DNA of 64,000 bases, taken from the NCBI RefSeq assembly GCF_022900255.1, contig NZ_JALIRM010000017.1, positions 33,925-97,924 of the forward strand, written 5' to 3'. The translations under genes were made by a program, and so were the position numbers. The DNA is from Lederbergia wuyishanensis. Lineage in GTDB: Bacteria; Bacillota; Bacilli; Bacillales; Bacillaceae_C. Below the pieces are notes generated by a model. That model worked only from the letters and a program-made list of their open reading frames with translations. It was not told where the DNA came from and did no database searches. Positions 37,875-47,866 of the stretch are shown here, piece by piece (the stretch's first letter is position 1; each line of letters starts with the position of its first letter).

Positions 37875-39461
37875 ATGTACAAAGTATTGATCGTTGATGA
37901 TGAAAAGTATATTAGAGACCGAATAACGCAATTTTTTCCGTGGGAAGATGTTGGCTTCGAAGTGATTGGAGCTGCTGAAAATGGAAAAGAAGCTTTAGAA
38001 ATGGTGAAAGTGCATAAGCCTCATGCAGTATTAACAGATGTATTGATGCCTGAGATGACCGGAATAGAGCTAGCAAAGGAAATAGAGTCATTATATCCAG
38101 AGACAAGAGTAATTGTCCTTAGTGCATATGATGATTTTAAATATGCTCAAGAAGCCATACAATATGGGGTTAAAGGTTATCTATTGAAACCTTTAAGCAA
38201 AAACGATTTTTTAGATACATTTAACAAATTAAAAGAAGAGTTAAATAGAGAAATAGAAATTAGTGAAATCAATATACAGAAAAGTGAACTGATAACTGAA
38301 GAGTTATTTGTCCTTGAATTGATTAATGGAAGCAAATTTGAAAAGGGCTTTAATAAAGAGGTTCTAACAGGAGATTGTAGAGTTGTTATTTTTCCTCTAG
38401 ATAAGTTTTTTAGGGAACATTCAATATACTCATATAGACAGATTATTTCTGAGCAATCTGCTGTATTTTGGAAGGGTTTTAATTCTCCTTTTTTATTTTA
38501 TGGTAATAGTATTATCGTCATTTTAAATGGTGAACTGGCTTCATCAAAAAAGAATGTGGAGCTCATTCTTAAAAAGTTTATAAGTTTATTAAGTCAGTGT
38601 TTGAAAGAAGTATGCGATGCAAAAGATACTTTTGTAGCAGGTGTTGGCAGTGTGGCAATGGATATAGATCAAATCAAAAGGTCATATAATGAGGCTATTT
38701 ATGCTTATAGTTATAAGTATTTTTATGATCATGATTCTATTGTTTTTTATGAGGAGTTACCAGCAAACTATATCCATGAAGTCTATCAAAAAAATCAATC
38801 TCCAACGTTAACTCCTCCTAATAGTATAGAAACAAGATTAATGGAAGCAATCTTATTAAGAGAGGTTAAAGACATTACGTTAATAATGGATGAATATTTT
38901 GAAGACTTAAAGCAGAAGATGGGTCTGAAGATTGCAGATGTTCGGGGAGCATGTACCGAACTAGTCATAGTTTTGATGTTTCATCTTAAAGAAAAAGGCT
39001 ACGAACCATACTCTATAGAATTGCAAAAAGTGTTGGAAAATATATATATGATTGAGTCCTTCAGTGAATTGAAAAATTGGTTAAAAACTATCCTTGAAAC
39101 CATTTCACTTGAAATCATGGATCCAAACGCCTATAAAGGAAATCATTACGTCCTAAAGGCTAAAGAGTACGTAAACACTCATTATAAAGATAAAATTACT
39201 CTGTTGGAAATGTCTCACATACTATTTCTTCACCCCTCCTATTTTAGTGCCATTTTTAAAGAAGAAACTGGACAAAACTTTATTGATTATGTGAATGAAG
39301 TGAGAGTAGAAAAGGCCGCAGATCTCTTACGAAATGATGAATATAGGATAAAAGATATTACTCACATAGTTGGTTTCCAAAGCGATTCTTACTTTAATAG
39401 AGTGTTTAAAAAGATCAAAAAAGTATCCCCATTACAATATAAAAAGAAGTTCAGTCGTTAA
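37875..39461 (+). CDS. YesN-type response regulator (receiver + AraC HTH)
   Basis: 528 residues. N-terminal receiver: VLIVDDEKYIRDRI acidic pair, phospho-acceptor Asp in HAVLTDVLMPEMTGIEL, IVLSAYDDFKYAQEAI, GYLLKPLSK. A long middle region (about 125-420) of unknown fold follows, as in YesN proteins. The C-terminal AraC-type DNA-binding domain is about 430-528, with ITLLEMSHILFLHPSYFSAIFKEETGQNFIDYVNEVRV and IKDITHIVGFQSDSYFNRVFKKIKKVSPLQY. It sits between the two importers and directly before its kinase, so it most likely induces the importer and hydrolase genes when an extracellular glycan is sensed. Confidence 0.92.
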   Translation: MYKVLIVDDEKYIRDRITQFFPWEDVGFEVIGAAENGKEALEMVKVHKPHAVLTDVLMPEMTGIELAKEIESLYPETRVIVLSAYDDFKYAQEAIQYGVKGYLLKPLSKNDFLDTFNKLKEELNREIEISEINIQKSELITEELFVLELINGSKFEKGFNKEVLTGDCRVVIFPLDKFFREHSIYSYRQIISEQSAVFWKGFNSPFLFYGNSIIVILNGELASSKKNVELILKKFISLLSQCLKEVCDAKDTFVAGVGSVAMDIDQIKRSYNEAIYAYSYKYFYDHDSIVFYEELPANYIHEVYQKNQSPTLTPPNSIETRLMEAILLREVKDITLIMDEYFEDLKQKMGLKIADVRGACTELVIVLMFHLKEKGYEPYSIELQKVLENIYMIESFSELKNWLKTILETISLEIMDPNAYKGNHYVLKAKEYVNTHYKDKITLLEMSHILFLHPSYFSAIFKEETGQNFIDYVNEVRVEKAADLLRNDEYRIKDITHIVGFQSDSYFNRVFKKIKKVSPLQYKKKFSR

Positions 39462-39478
39462 TTAAAGTGGAGGGCAAC

Positions 39479-42211
39479 ATGAGAAAGCACCTAAGTAAAC
39501 GGGGAAAGCGATCATTTCAGAATTTTTTACTTACATTTTCTTTAGTAGTTGTTTTGATTTTAATTATTATATTAAGTTGTAATTCTTATTTTAAAACTAA
39601 ACATTTTATTGAGAAACAAAGACAAGAATCCATTCAGGTAAAAATGGATCATATATCTAGAGAGCTACAAACAAATTTTGAAGATGGTTATCATAAGATA
39701 AATAATTTAAAAACGAATGAATCTGTCATTCAATATTTAAAAGATCTTAGGAACAAACAGATAGATTCGATAGAAAGGTATAATACATTACTAAATTTGC
39801 AGAATTATCTCTACTCAGTTAAACAAGATAATCCTTTAATTGATAATATATTAATTGTCACGCAAGATTCTCAGTATAGTTCAAATAAGAAGAAAATAGA
39901 CTATATTTATAATGGAATGCGAATGAACGAGGATGTAGCAAATAACAACTACTTTGTTTCTATCGGTGAAGCTAATGATAGAATTCAATTTACAAAATAT
40001 TATAAAGATCATCGAAACGAATCTTACATGATTAATGATCTTAATAAAAAAATGTTTTTTGGTACGAATCTTGAAACATCTGATGGAAGATATTATGGTA
40101 CAGTTTTAATATTTATTAAGCCTGAATATTTGTCAGATCAAATTTTTTACGCTGATAATATTGCCTTATTTGACGCAAATTATAAGATGTTTTTCAGAGG
40201 GAAACAGGTTAATAAAATCATAGCAGACAAATTCGAAGAACATAAACAAAGTGATAACGGATTATTTCTTCAAAATAAAGACGTTGAAGTGTACTCAAGG
40301 AGTATTCCTTATTATAATTTTAAACTCATCTATTCAGAGCAAACCCACTTCTATAGAGACCAAATGCAACAAATGTGGAAAATCATTGTCTCCACCCTGA
40401 TTTTTGCAGTAGTCGTTGCAATGATAAGTTCAAGTATAATATCTCGTCGAATACTTCAACCTCTTTACCAGTTGTTGAATACAGTTCAAAGGTATCAAAT
40501 AAACAAAAATAGGGTCGATTCCTTTGATATGAATAGAGATAGACGCTTATCATTTAGTTTGCGAGAACGTTTTTTCTTTTACTTTTTAATCTCTATCTTA
40601 CTGCCGCTTTTATTGTTTTTATGCATTTATTATTGGCAAACTTCGAAAATCGTTTCAAAGGATTTGCAGGAGAGCTTTCATACTGCACATGAAAGATTAG
40701 CCCATATCATCAACAATGATATTAATCAACATGAACAAACAATTTCACAGTTATCTCTTAACCCGACTATTCAAAACCAGATAATTAGTAAAAGTACTGA
40801 GGAAATTGAACGGGAATTAATGAGAATCACGCAAACAATGGAGCTAAATGACAAAAATATTGGGATTTATAGTCTATCAAACGAATTACTATATTCAACC
40901 AATAATAATCAACCTACCCATTTGAATAAGAACTTTTATCAAACACTGAAAGAGTCCAATAGAAGAACACTCTATTTTTTTGAAAAAGATGGTTTTGATA
41001 ACGTCACGATTATTTTGGGGAGGCCGATTTTTTCTGTTACAGATTTTTCGAAAAAGATTGGTTTTATCACAACAGAAATTGATAATAGTCATTTAGTTCA
41101 ATCCTATTCAATTATACAGGGGCTTAATTTTGATACGTTTATTTTAGATACTAAAGGGACCATTGTTTCTCATCAAGATGGGAGTAAAATAGGATCAATA
41201 TATGAAAAGGTAAACAATGATAATTCCCTTTCTTTTTCTACTAAAATAGGAGGAATCGATTGGGTTCTAACCTCAAAATATAATTATTCTGATATTCAGA
41301 AGCAAGTTAATCAATTATTTCTTAATGACTTGTATCTGTTGCTTATCATTTTATTATTAATACTTCTATTTTCGTATTGGGTATCCAAACGATTACTGAA
41401 ACCATTTGGACAATTAAATAGGTTGATTAATTTATTTGATTTAAATGGTTCCCACTATACTGTTTTGGAAAATTTATCGGGAATAGATGAGGTAGATTTG
41501 CTGAGTCGTAATTTTAAAAAAATGATGGATAGAATGGACGACTTGATACATGACACAATAGAGTCGAATAAGGAACGGATTCGATTAAAGTATGAGAAAA
41601 GAGAATTGCAGATAAATGCATTACAATCACAAATAAATCCACATTTCCTTTATAATACTCTTGATAATTTAATGTATCTTGTTGAGTCTGAGGAAACCGA
41701 GAAATCAGTAGATATGATCTACTCTTTAAGCAAATTGTTTCGTTTTATTACGAGCAGAGAGCAGTCTATTATTAGGATTCAGGATGAACTTGCATACACA
41801 AAAACCTACGTAACAATTATGTCCTATCGCTTTGATAACTTTCAATGTATATGGAATATTGATAAAAATGTCTTGAACTATAAAACATTGAAACTCATAT
41901 TACAACCTGTTATTGAAAATTCAATCCAGCATGGAGCAAAGATGACGAAAAAAAATGTTACGATTGAGGTAGGTTGTGAAGTAAAGAATGATACACTAGT
42001 GTTTTCAATAAAAGATGATGCCCTCGGAATCGATCAGGATAGATTATTGGAGGTACAAGAACAACTGGAATCTGATTCTATTGATAAAGCGGGAATTTTC
42101 AATGTAAATAGTAGAATTAAATTACATTATGGAAGTCAATATGGGTTGAATATTGATAGCAAAAAGGGAGAATGGACAAGGGTTACAATTGTCATTCCTG
42201 CTGTGAAATAG
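39479..42211 (+). CDS. YesM-type sensor histidine kinase with duplicated sensor modules
   Basis: 910 residues from ATG 39479, behind TGGAGGG; GTG 39467 is an alternative. YesM kinases are usually near 600 residues. Here there are two membrane-sensor-membrane modules. The first has TM at about 16-36, extracytoplasmic part to ~300 and TM at ~302-321. The second has TM at ~365-387 (FFFYFLISILLPLLLFLCIYYW), extracytoplasmic part to ~615 and TM at ~618-636. HAMP then follows, with the His in LQSQINPHFLYNTLDNLMYL (about 717) and an HATPase with LQPVIENSIQHGAK (about 805-820). The G1 box reads KDDALGID instead of DNGxGI. It partners with the YesN-type regulator 17 bp upstream. Sensing of two ligands or of a large glycan is possible. 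Confidence 0.9.
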   Translation: MRKHLSKRGKRSFQNFLLTFSLVVVLILIIILSCNSYFKTKHFIEKQRQESIQVKMDHISRELQTNFEDGYHKINNLKTNESVIQYLKDLRNKQIDSIERYNTLLNLQNYLYSVKQDNPLIDNILIVTQDSQYSSNKKKIDYIYNGMRMNEDVANNNYFVSIGEANDRIQFTKYYKDHRNESYMINDLNKKMFFGTNLETSDGRYYGTVLIFIKPEYLSDQIFYADNIALFDANYKMFFRGKQVNKIIADKFEEHKQSDNGLFLQNKDVEVYSRSIPYYNFKLIYSEQTHFYRDQMQQMWKIIVSTLIFAVVVAMISSSIISRRILQPLYQLLNTVQRYQINKNRVDSFDMNRDRRLSFSLRERFFFYFLISILLPLLLFLCIYYWQTSKIVSKDLQESFHTAHERLAHIINNDINQHEQTISQLSLNPTIQNQIISKSTEEIERELMRITQTMELNDKNIGIYSLSNELLYSTNNNQPTHLNKNFYQTLKESNRRTLYFFEKDGFDNVTIILGRPIFSVTDFSKKIGFITTEIDNSHLVQSYSIIQGLNFDTFILDTKGTIVSHQDGSKIGSIYEKVNNDNSLSFSTKIGGIDWVLTSKYNYSDIQKQVNQLFLNDLYLLLIILLLILLFSYWVSKRLLKPFGQLNRLINLFDLNGSHYTVLENLSGIDEVDLLSRNFKKMMDRMDDLIHDTIESNKERIRLKYEKRELQINALQSQINPHFLYNTLDNLMYLVESEETEKSVDMIYSLSKLFRFITSREQSIIRIQDELAYTKTYVTIMSYRFDNFQCIWNIDKNVLNYKTLKLILQPVIENSIQHGAKMTKKNVTIEVGCEVKNDTLVFSIKDDALGIDQDRLLEVQEQLESDSIDKAGIFNVNSRIKLHYGSQYGLNIDSKKGEWTRVTIVIPAVK

Positions 42212-42270
42212 TGGAATATCTGTTTAACAAATAGTCTTAATGTAATTCAATATTATTTGTCTACAAACTG

Positions 42271-42300
42271 ACACCCGGAAATAAAATACGGGTGTTTTTT
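42271..42300 (+). terminator. Terminator after the YesN/YesM pair
   Basis: ACACCCG (42271-42277) / CGGGTGT (42289-42295) with an 11-nt loop, followed by a T-run of six and more T-rich sequence. Confidence 0.85.
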
Positions 42301-42320
42301 CTTTTTTTAATATGGTAATT

Positions 42321-42411
42321 AGGCATTCATTTCACGCAATAACTCGAGACATAAGAAAAAGGCATAAGTTTGTGCATTAGTGAGCAAGTCTCAGAGTTTC
42401 AATGAATGCCT
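42321..42411 (+). other. 91-bp imperfect inverted-repeat element in the leader of the second transporter
   Basis: The ends AGGCATTCATT (42321-42331) and AATGAATGCCT (42401-42411) are an exact 11-bp inverted repeat. Further in, AACTCGAGAC and GTCTCAGAGTT pair with one bulge. It can fold into one long hairpin in DNA or RNA. No T-run follows. It may be a structured leader of the second transporter operon or a small MITE-like element. No gene is seen between it and 42538. Confidence 0.5.
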
Positions 42412-42538
42412 TTAAATAGTGCAAGGGCTTCCAAAGATTGTGAAACTTTCAGGCTGAAAAATTTATTACTATTTACTTAAATCCTTTATGAAAGAGGATA
42501 CATCTTGAGTATTAACACATTTATTGGAGGTGAATCTA

Positions 42539-43498
42539 TTGCAAGGAAAACTTTCTACAAAAGCATCTATTCAACTTAAAAGAAAAAATAAATCAAACTG
42601 GTTTAATCTTAAATCACAATTAGAAATTCAGTCCATGGTCCTTCCTTCGATTATTTTCTTGATTATTTTTGCTTACATACCTATGTATGGAATTGTGATT
42701 GCTTTTAAGGATTATAATCTTTTTCAAGGAATAAGTGGTTCAGAATGGATTGGATTTACCCATTTCAAAGAGTTCTTTAATGATCCTTTATTGGGGGGAG
42801 TAATTAGAAACACCCTCGTTATCAATGGGTTGAATTTATTAATTGGTTTTCCTGCACCTATTATTTTTGCCTTGCTGTTAAATGAGGTTACAAATAAAAG
42901 GTTTAAAAGTATTGTACAATCTATTTCTTATTTGCCTCACTTCGTGTCATGGGTTATTTTTGGGGGCTTAGTTCTGACTATGCTTTCGCCATCAAACGGT
43001 ATTATCAACTACCTTCTTCTTCAATTAGGTATTTTAGATGAAGCAATTAACTTTATTGGAAAAGAGAATTATTTTTGGTTCATTCTTGTAGGTAGTGAGA
43101 TGCTAAAAGGTCTTGGTTGGGGTGCGATTATTTATATCGCAGCAATATCGGGTGTTGACCAAGAACTTTATGAAGCAGCTGTTATTGATGGGGCTGGTAG
43201 ATTCCAAAAAATTTGGTATATCACAATCCCTAGTATTATGGGAACGGTTGTTATCATGTTCATATTTGCAGTTAGTGCAATGTTGAATACAGGTATAGAG
43301 CAAATTCTAGTTTTGCAAAATCCGTTGAATTTATCGGCAAGTGAGACTCTTGATACGTATGTTTATAAAACTGGTTTGCAGCAAATGAGGTATTCATACT
43401 CGACTGCAGTAGGTTTGGCTAAATCTGTTATTGCAGTTATTTTGTTGATCATTGCAAATTACTTCTCGAAAAAAATTACTGATAACAGTTTATTCTAG
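42539..43498 (+). CDS. Oligosaccharide ABC transporter permease 3 (LplB-type)
   Basis: 319 residues from TTG 42539, 6 bp behind GGAGGTG; the TTG at 42524 would overlap the ribosome site. The LplB signature is MVLPSIIFLIIFAYIPMYGIVIAFKDYNLFQG, and about six membrane segments are present. The EAA loop is seen at LYEAAVIDGAGRFQKIWYITIPSI. It is clearly related to but distinct from the permease at 35653, so the locus has two separate importers rather than a recent duplicate. First gene of the second transporter unit. Confidence 0.9.
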   Translation: MQGKLSTKASIQLKRKNKSNWFNLKSQLEIQSMVLPSIIFLIIFAYIPMYGIVIAFKDYNLFQGISGSEWIGFTHFKEFFNDPLLGGVIRNTLVINGLNLLIGFPAPIIFALLLNEVTNKRFKSIVQSISYLPHFVSWVIFGGLVLTMLSPSNGIINYLLLQLGILDEAINFIGKENYFWFILVGSEMLKGLGWGAIIYIAAISGVDQELYEAAVIDGAGRFQKIWYITIPSIMGTVVIMFIFAVSAMLNTGIEQILVLQNPLNLSASETLDTYVYKTGLQQMRYSYSTAVGLAKSVIAVILLIIANYFSKKITDNSLF

Positions 43499-43519
43499 GC
43501 AAAGGGGGGAGGATGCTCA

Positions 43520-44413
43520 ATGATCAAAATCAAATCAAGGACAGACCGGATTTTTGATACGTTTGTTGCGGTAGTTATGTTGGTAGTTATGATTGTTACA
43601 CTTGCTCCATTCTGGTTCTCAATTGTAGGATCTTTTAATGACGGGTTGGATTATTCCCGCGGCGGAGTGTATTTTTGGCCAAGAGAATTTACTTGGTCGA
43701 ACTATCAAGCTGTTTTTGTGGATACGTCTATTTATCAAGCTTATTTTATTACGATTGCACGTACCCTTTTAGGAACAATTGGATCCGTTTTATTTACAGG
43801 TATTACTGCATATGCCATGTCTAGAAAGAATCTGAAGTTTAAAGGGATATACATGGTGATCATGCTCATAACCATGTTCTTTTCTGGAGGTTTAATCCCT
43901 ACATACCTCTTATACAGAGATCTTCATTTACTAGATACATTTTGGGTATATATCATTCCTACTTTGTTCAGTGTATGGAACATGATCATCATGATGAGTT
44001 TTTTCAGGGGAATTCCAGATACACTAATCGAGTCTGCCAAAATAGATGGTGCTGGAGAATACCGGATATTCTTTCAGTTAATTCTACCACTATCGAAGCC
44101 AGTGTTAGCTGCAATCGCTTTATTTAATGGTGTTGCACATTGGAATACGTATTTCGATTCTATGATGTTTACGAATTCCCCTAACCTGCAAACCATTCAA
44201 TTATTCTTGATGAGAGTTGTTACTGATGCTGACTTTGCTCGATCAGTCGGTGGAGCGGCAGCTGCTAATATACCAGAACAAGCGAAAAAAATTAGTCCAG
44301 AAACATTAAAATTGGCCATGATGATAGCAACCTCATTACCAATTATTATTGTATATCCATTCTTACAAAAATATTTTGTCAAGGGTGTATTAATAGGCTC
44401 TATCAAGGGCTAA
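43520..44413 (+). CDS. Oligosaccharide ABC transporter permease 4 (YtcP/LplC-type)
   Basis: 297 residues, ATG 43520 behind GGGGGGAGG. Marks are FWFSIVGSFNDGLDYSRGGVYFWPREFTWSNYQAVF, MFFSGGLIPTYLLYRDL, the EAA loop LIESAKIDGAGEYRIFFQLILPLS and the C-terminal YPFLQKYFVKGVLIGSIKG. About six membrane segments. Partner of the preceding permease and of the lipoprotein encoded 21 bp downstream. Confidence 0.9.
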   Translation: MIKIKSRTDRIFDTFVAVVMLVVMIVTLAPFWFSIVGSFNDGLDYSRGGVYFWPREFTWSNYQAVFVDTSIYQAYFITIARTLLGTIGSVLFTGITAYAMSRKNLKFKGIYMVIMLITMFFSGGLIPTYLLYRDLHLLDTFWVYIIPTLFSVWNMIIMMSFFRGIPDTLIESAKIDGAGEYRIFFQLILPLSKPVLAAIALFNGVAHWNTYFDSMMFTNSPNLQTIQLFLMRVVTDADFARSVGGAAAANIPEQAKKISPETLKLAMMIATSLPIIIVYPFLQKYFVKGVLIGSIKG

Positions 44414-44434
44414 AAAAATAAAAGGGGGATTATT

Positions 44435-46036
44435 ATGAAGAAAACAGTATGGTCAATTATTTTAGTATTATTACTTACTGCTGCATTATCAGGATGTAAG
44501 TCAGGTTCAAAACCATCGAATGAAGCTAATTCTCAAGATGGAGAAGGAAAGCCAACTGAAGTAGAATGGTTTATTGCTGCTGATTGGTATAATAGAAATT
44601 GGGATCCAGTCAATAATGCATTGGATAAGTTAATAACAGAAAATACAGGGTTAACATTTAAAATCACTACTGGTAATGAAGAGAAGCTAAGCGCGATGAT
44701 TGCTAGTAATCAACTTCCAGATATGATTACAGTAGGAAATTCAGCACCACAAAGAAAAATGCTTGAGAATTCAGGCATGCTTGCACCACTTGATGAATTA
44801 ATCAAAGAATATGCGCCTTCATATGATGTTCCGCAGTCAATGCAAGACTGGTTTAGAAACGAAGATGGACATTTCTATGGGTTTGTTAATTTCTTTTACC
44901 CAGAAGAGAAAATGCAAGAAGGAGATGCATTTTCAACACATACAGCTATGTATGCAAGAGCTGATATCATGGAACAATTAGGAATTAAACAAGAGGATTT
45001 CGAAACAAAAGAAGGAACCATTGCTGCTTTAAAAAAGGTGAAAGAAGCAAATCTTGAATATAACGGTTTTAAAGTAATCCCAGCTTATTTTTCTACGAGT
45101 GATATTGCACAGTTTTTCGGAGCTGGTAAAGTAGAAGATGAAGAAGGTAATTTAATTAAGCGATCAGAAGCTAATTTAGAAGCAATAAAATTCCTAAATG
45201 AGTTATACAGAGAGGGTTTATTGCCAGAGGATAGCGTAACGCTAACTGAAGACCAAATTGGTGAAAAGGTTGCTGCAGGGGCTGTATTTGCTTTTACCGG
45301 TGGACGAGTTGCTTCCAAAACACGGGCCCTTCCTGAAGCAGATCCAAATGCAAGTTTCACTCCTATTGGTCCAATTAAGGGAGATCACTTTAATGGTGAC
45401 TTATACATTTTGCCTAATTCCCTTTCTGGTTGGACAATGACTTCAATTAATGCTAATTCTAAGTATAAAGAAAAAATCGTCAAGGCGTTTGAGTTTTTAT
45501 CATCAGATGAAATGTCTATTAATGCCAAGTATGGTCCAAAAGGAATTACATGGGATTATGATGAACAAGGAAATGTACAATATCTTCCTGATGTGAAAAA
45601 AGAGGTTGACGAAGATTATGAAAAGGCAAAGTTAAAGTATGGAATGGATACCTTCGAGTGGTTCATGACTTGGCTTCCAATTGCAAGAACGATGCCGGAA
45701 CCAAAGACACCATATGAAAAGTATATTAAAGAAGGATCAGAACACTTCGATTCGTTTAGTTATAACGCTTTGGCCTATGAAGCAACAAGGATTGAGGGTG
45801 GAACTCCTGAGTCCAGTATTAAAGTAAAAGTTGATGATTTTACAGGTAAAGCAGTTGCGGAAATGATTTTAGCCAAATCAGGTGCTGATGTGGATAAAAA
45901 GTATGAAAAGATGATTAAAGACCAAGAAAAACTTGGCTTTGAGAAGTTATATGAATACCAAAATAAAGAATTCAAAGAAGCCAAAGAACGTCTAGGTGTA
46001 AAATACATTTGGCCGGAGTATCAAGATAAAAACTAA
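44435..46036 (+). CDS. Extracellular solute-binding lipoprotein 2 (LipO/YtcQ-type)
   Basis: 533 residues. Signal peptide with lipobox AALSGCKSG (Cys near residue 21), then a serine/asparagine-rich linker and a large binding protein: WYNRNWDPVNNALDKLITENTGLTFKI, SNQLPDMITVGNSAPQRKMLENSGMLAPLDELIKEYAPSYD. It differs much from the lipoprotein at 33931, so the two importers probably take different ligands. Here the binding-protein gene lies after its permeases instead of before. A terminator follows 12 bp after the stop. Confidence 0.9.
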   Translation: MKKTVWSIILVLLLTAALSGCKSGSKPSNEANSQDGEGKPTEVEWFIAADWYNRNWDPVNNALDKLITENTGLTFKITTGNEEKLSAMIASNQLPDMITVGNSAPQRKMLENSGMLAPLDELIKEYAPSYDVPQSMQDWFRNEDGHFYGFVNFFYPEEKMQEGDAFSTHTAMYARADIMEQLGIKQEDFETKEGTIAALKKVKEANLEYNGFKVIPAYFSTSDIAQFFGAGKVEDEEGNLIKRSEANLEAIKFLNELYREGLLPEDSVTLTEDQIGEKVAAGAVFAFTGGRVASKTRALPEADPNASFTPIGPIKGDHFNGDLYILPNSLSGWTMTSINANSKYKEKIVKAFEFLSSDEMSINAKYGPKGITWDYDEQGNVQYLPDVKKEVDEDYEKAKLKYGMDTFEWFMTWLPIARTMPEPKTPYEKYIKEGSEHFDSFSYNALAYEATRIEGGTPESSIKVKVDDFTGKAVAEMILAKSGADVDKKYEKMIKDQEKLGFEKLYEYQNKEFKEAKERLGVKYIWPEYQDKN

Positions 46037-46047
46037 AACTTAAACAT

Positions 46048-46075
46048 AAGGCTAGCCATATATGTGGCTAGCCTT
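46048..46075 (+). terminator. Terminator after the second transporter
   Basis: AAGGCTAGCCA (46048-46058) / TGGCTAGCCTT (46065-46075), an 11-bp perfect stem with a 6-nt loop and a short T-rich tail (TTTGTT counting the stem end). Confidence 0.8.
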
Positions 46076-46201
46076 TGTTAAAAGTAATATATATTTGAGC
46101 TTAATTTTCGAGTGGTAAATGAAATTTGTTTATCCATATGTCCATTGGCAGTTGTTCAGGACAAAAAATCATGAAAGAATATTAAGACTAGGAGTGATGT
46201 T

Positions 46202-47728
46202 ATGAATAAGCAGATTAGTATAGAATTGCTTGAAAATGAATATTGGTGGGGAGGGACGGTCTCAGATGGTGTTTCAATGCCATTTGGAGAATAGGAGTTT
46301 AATAGAAAGCTGAATCCAGTCAATACTCAAAACCAAGCAAACCCTATTCTTCTTTCTAGTAAGGGAAGATATGTATGGTCTGAACAACCATTTGATTTCG
46401 AATTTACAGAAGGAATCTTGAAAATTGATAACTGTTCAGGTGAAATAATCAAAGGTGAGGGCCATCAGGATTTGAGAGAAGTATACGCTGCTGTGCAACA
46501 ATATTTTCCGCCTGATGGCAATATACCTGAGCCATTAATGTTTACAGCACCTCAATATAATACTTGGATAGAGTTGATGTACGATCAAGAGGAGGAAAAA
46601 ATTCTTGAATATGCCGAAGCGATTATTAATAACGGTATGCCTCCTGGAATTTTAATGATTGATGATAATTGGCAAGAGGATTATGGCGTATGGCAATTTC
46701 ATCCGAAGCGATTTAATAATCCGAAAAAAATGGTGGAAAGATTGCATGAGCTTGGCTTCAAGGTAATGTTGTGGACTTGTCCTTTTGTTAGTCCTGATAG
46801 TGCCACCTACCGCTATTTAGCTAAAAAAGGCCTCTTAATTAAAAACAAAGAAGGAAGCCCGGCGATTCGTGAATGGTGGAACGGTTACAGTGCTATTCTC
46901 GATCTTACAAATCCTGATACAATTGCTTGGTATAAAGAGCAGCTTGACACATTGATGAATGAATACGGAATTGATGGTTTTAAATTTGATGCTGGTGATT
47001 CAGTATATTATCGAAATGATGATCAATGTGCAGAATCTATACATGCCAATGAGCATGCAGAATACTTTGCAAGATTAGGTCTCCAATATTCTCTAAATGA
47101 ATTTCGGGCTTGTTGGAAAATGGCTGGTAAAGCAATCGGGCAAAGATTATGTGATAAAGCACATAGTTGGGACGAAGGTGGTTTAGGATCATTGATTCCA
47201 AACGGACTAGCCCAAGGCTTAATGGGCTATGCATTTACATGCCCAGATATGATTGGTGGAGGAGAATATCAAAACTTTCTAGCCAACTCTAAAAACTTGG
47301 ATCAAGAGTTATTTGTTCGATATGCACAATGTTCTGCATTATTCCCGATGATGCAATTTTCAGCAGCACCTTGGCGTGTATTAGATCAAGAACATTCCCA
47401 ATACTGCCTTGAAGCTGCCAATCTTCATCATCAATTTGGCGAAGAAATTTTAGCCTTGGCAAATCATGCAGCGGAGACTGGTGAGCCGATTATTCGTCAT
47501 ATGGAATACAGTTTTCCAAATCAAGGATTAACGAATATAAAAGATCAATTTATGCTAGGAAACGATATTTTAGTTGCTCCTGTTGTCAAAAAAGGTATGA
47601 TAAAACGACTTATTCATTTTCCAGTAGGTTTATGGAAAGGTGATGATGGAAGTGTTGTGGAAGGACCATGTGAAAAAGAGGTTGACGCCCCACTTTCCAG
47701 ATTGCCTTGGTATCGGAAAATATCATAA
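46202..47728 (+). pseudogene. GH31 family alpha-glycosidase interrupted by one in-frame TAG
   Basis: The natural start is ATG 46202, with AGGAGTG about 6-12 bp upstream. Thirty codons (MNKQISIELLENEYWWGGTV...) lead to TAG at 46292-46294. The same frame then stays open to 47728, giving 508 codons in all. A CAG-to-TAG change would explain it. A downstream TTG (46418) has a weak AGAAGGA and could restart translation of 436 residues. GH31 hallmarks follow: GMPPGILMIDDNWQEDYGVWQFHPKRF, the nucleophile Asp in DGFKFDAGDSVYY, and KAHSWDEGGLG with the likely acid/base Asp. No signal peptide. The only 1-bp lesion in an otherwise intact gene points to a recent mutation, a sequencing error or stop readthrough. 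Confidence 0.8.
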
Positions 47729-47767
47729 TTTGACTAGTAGATAATCAGCATAGCGTTAGAAAGTTAG

Positions 47768-47823
47768 AAGACCTTGAACAGAGAAGTGTTCATTATGGAA
47801 GCCAAGGTAGGTTCCAAGGTCTT
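47768..47823 (+). terminator. Terminator-like hairpin between GH31 and GH2 genes
   Basis: AAGACCTTG (47768-47776) / CAAGGTCTT (47815-47823) with inner GAAC/GTTC pairing, followed by TTGCTTG. A moderate terminator that may give the GH2 gene its own transcript or reduced expression. Confidence 0.55.
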
Positions 47824-47866
47824 TTGCTTGAATTGATATATTAACTATTTTTGGCGGTGAATAGCA

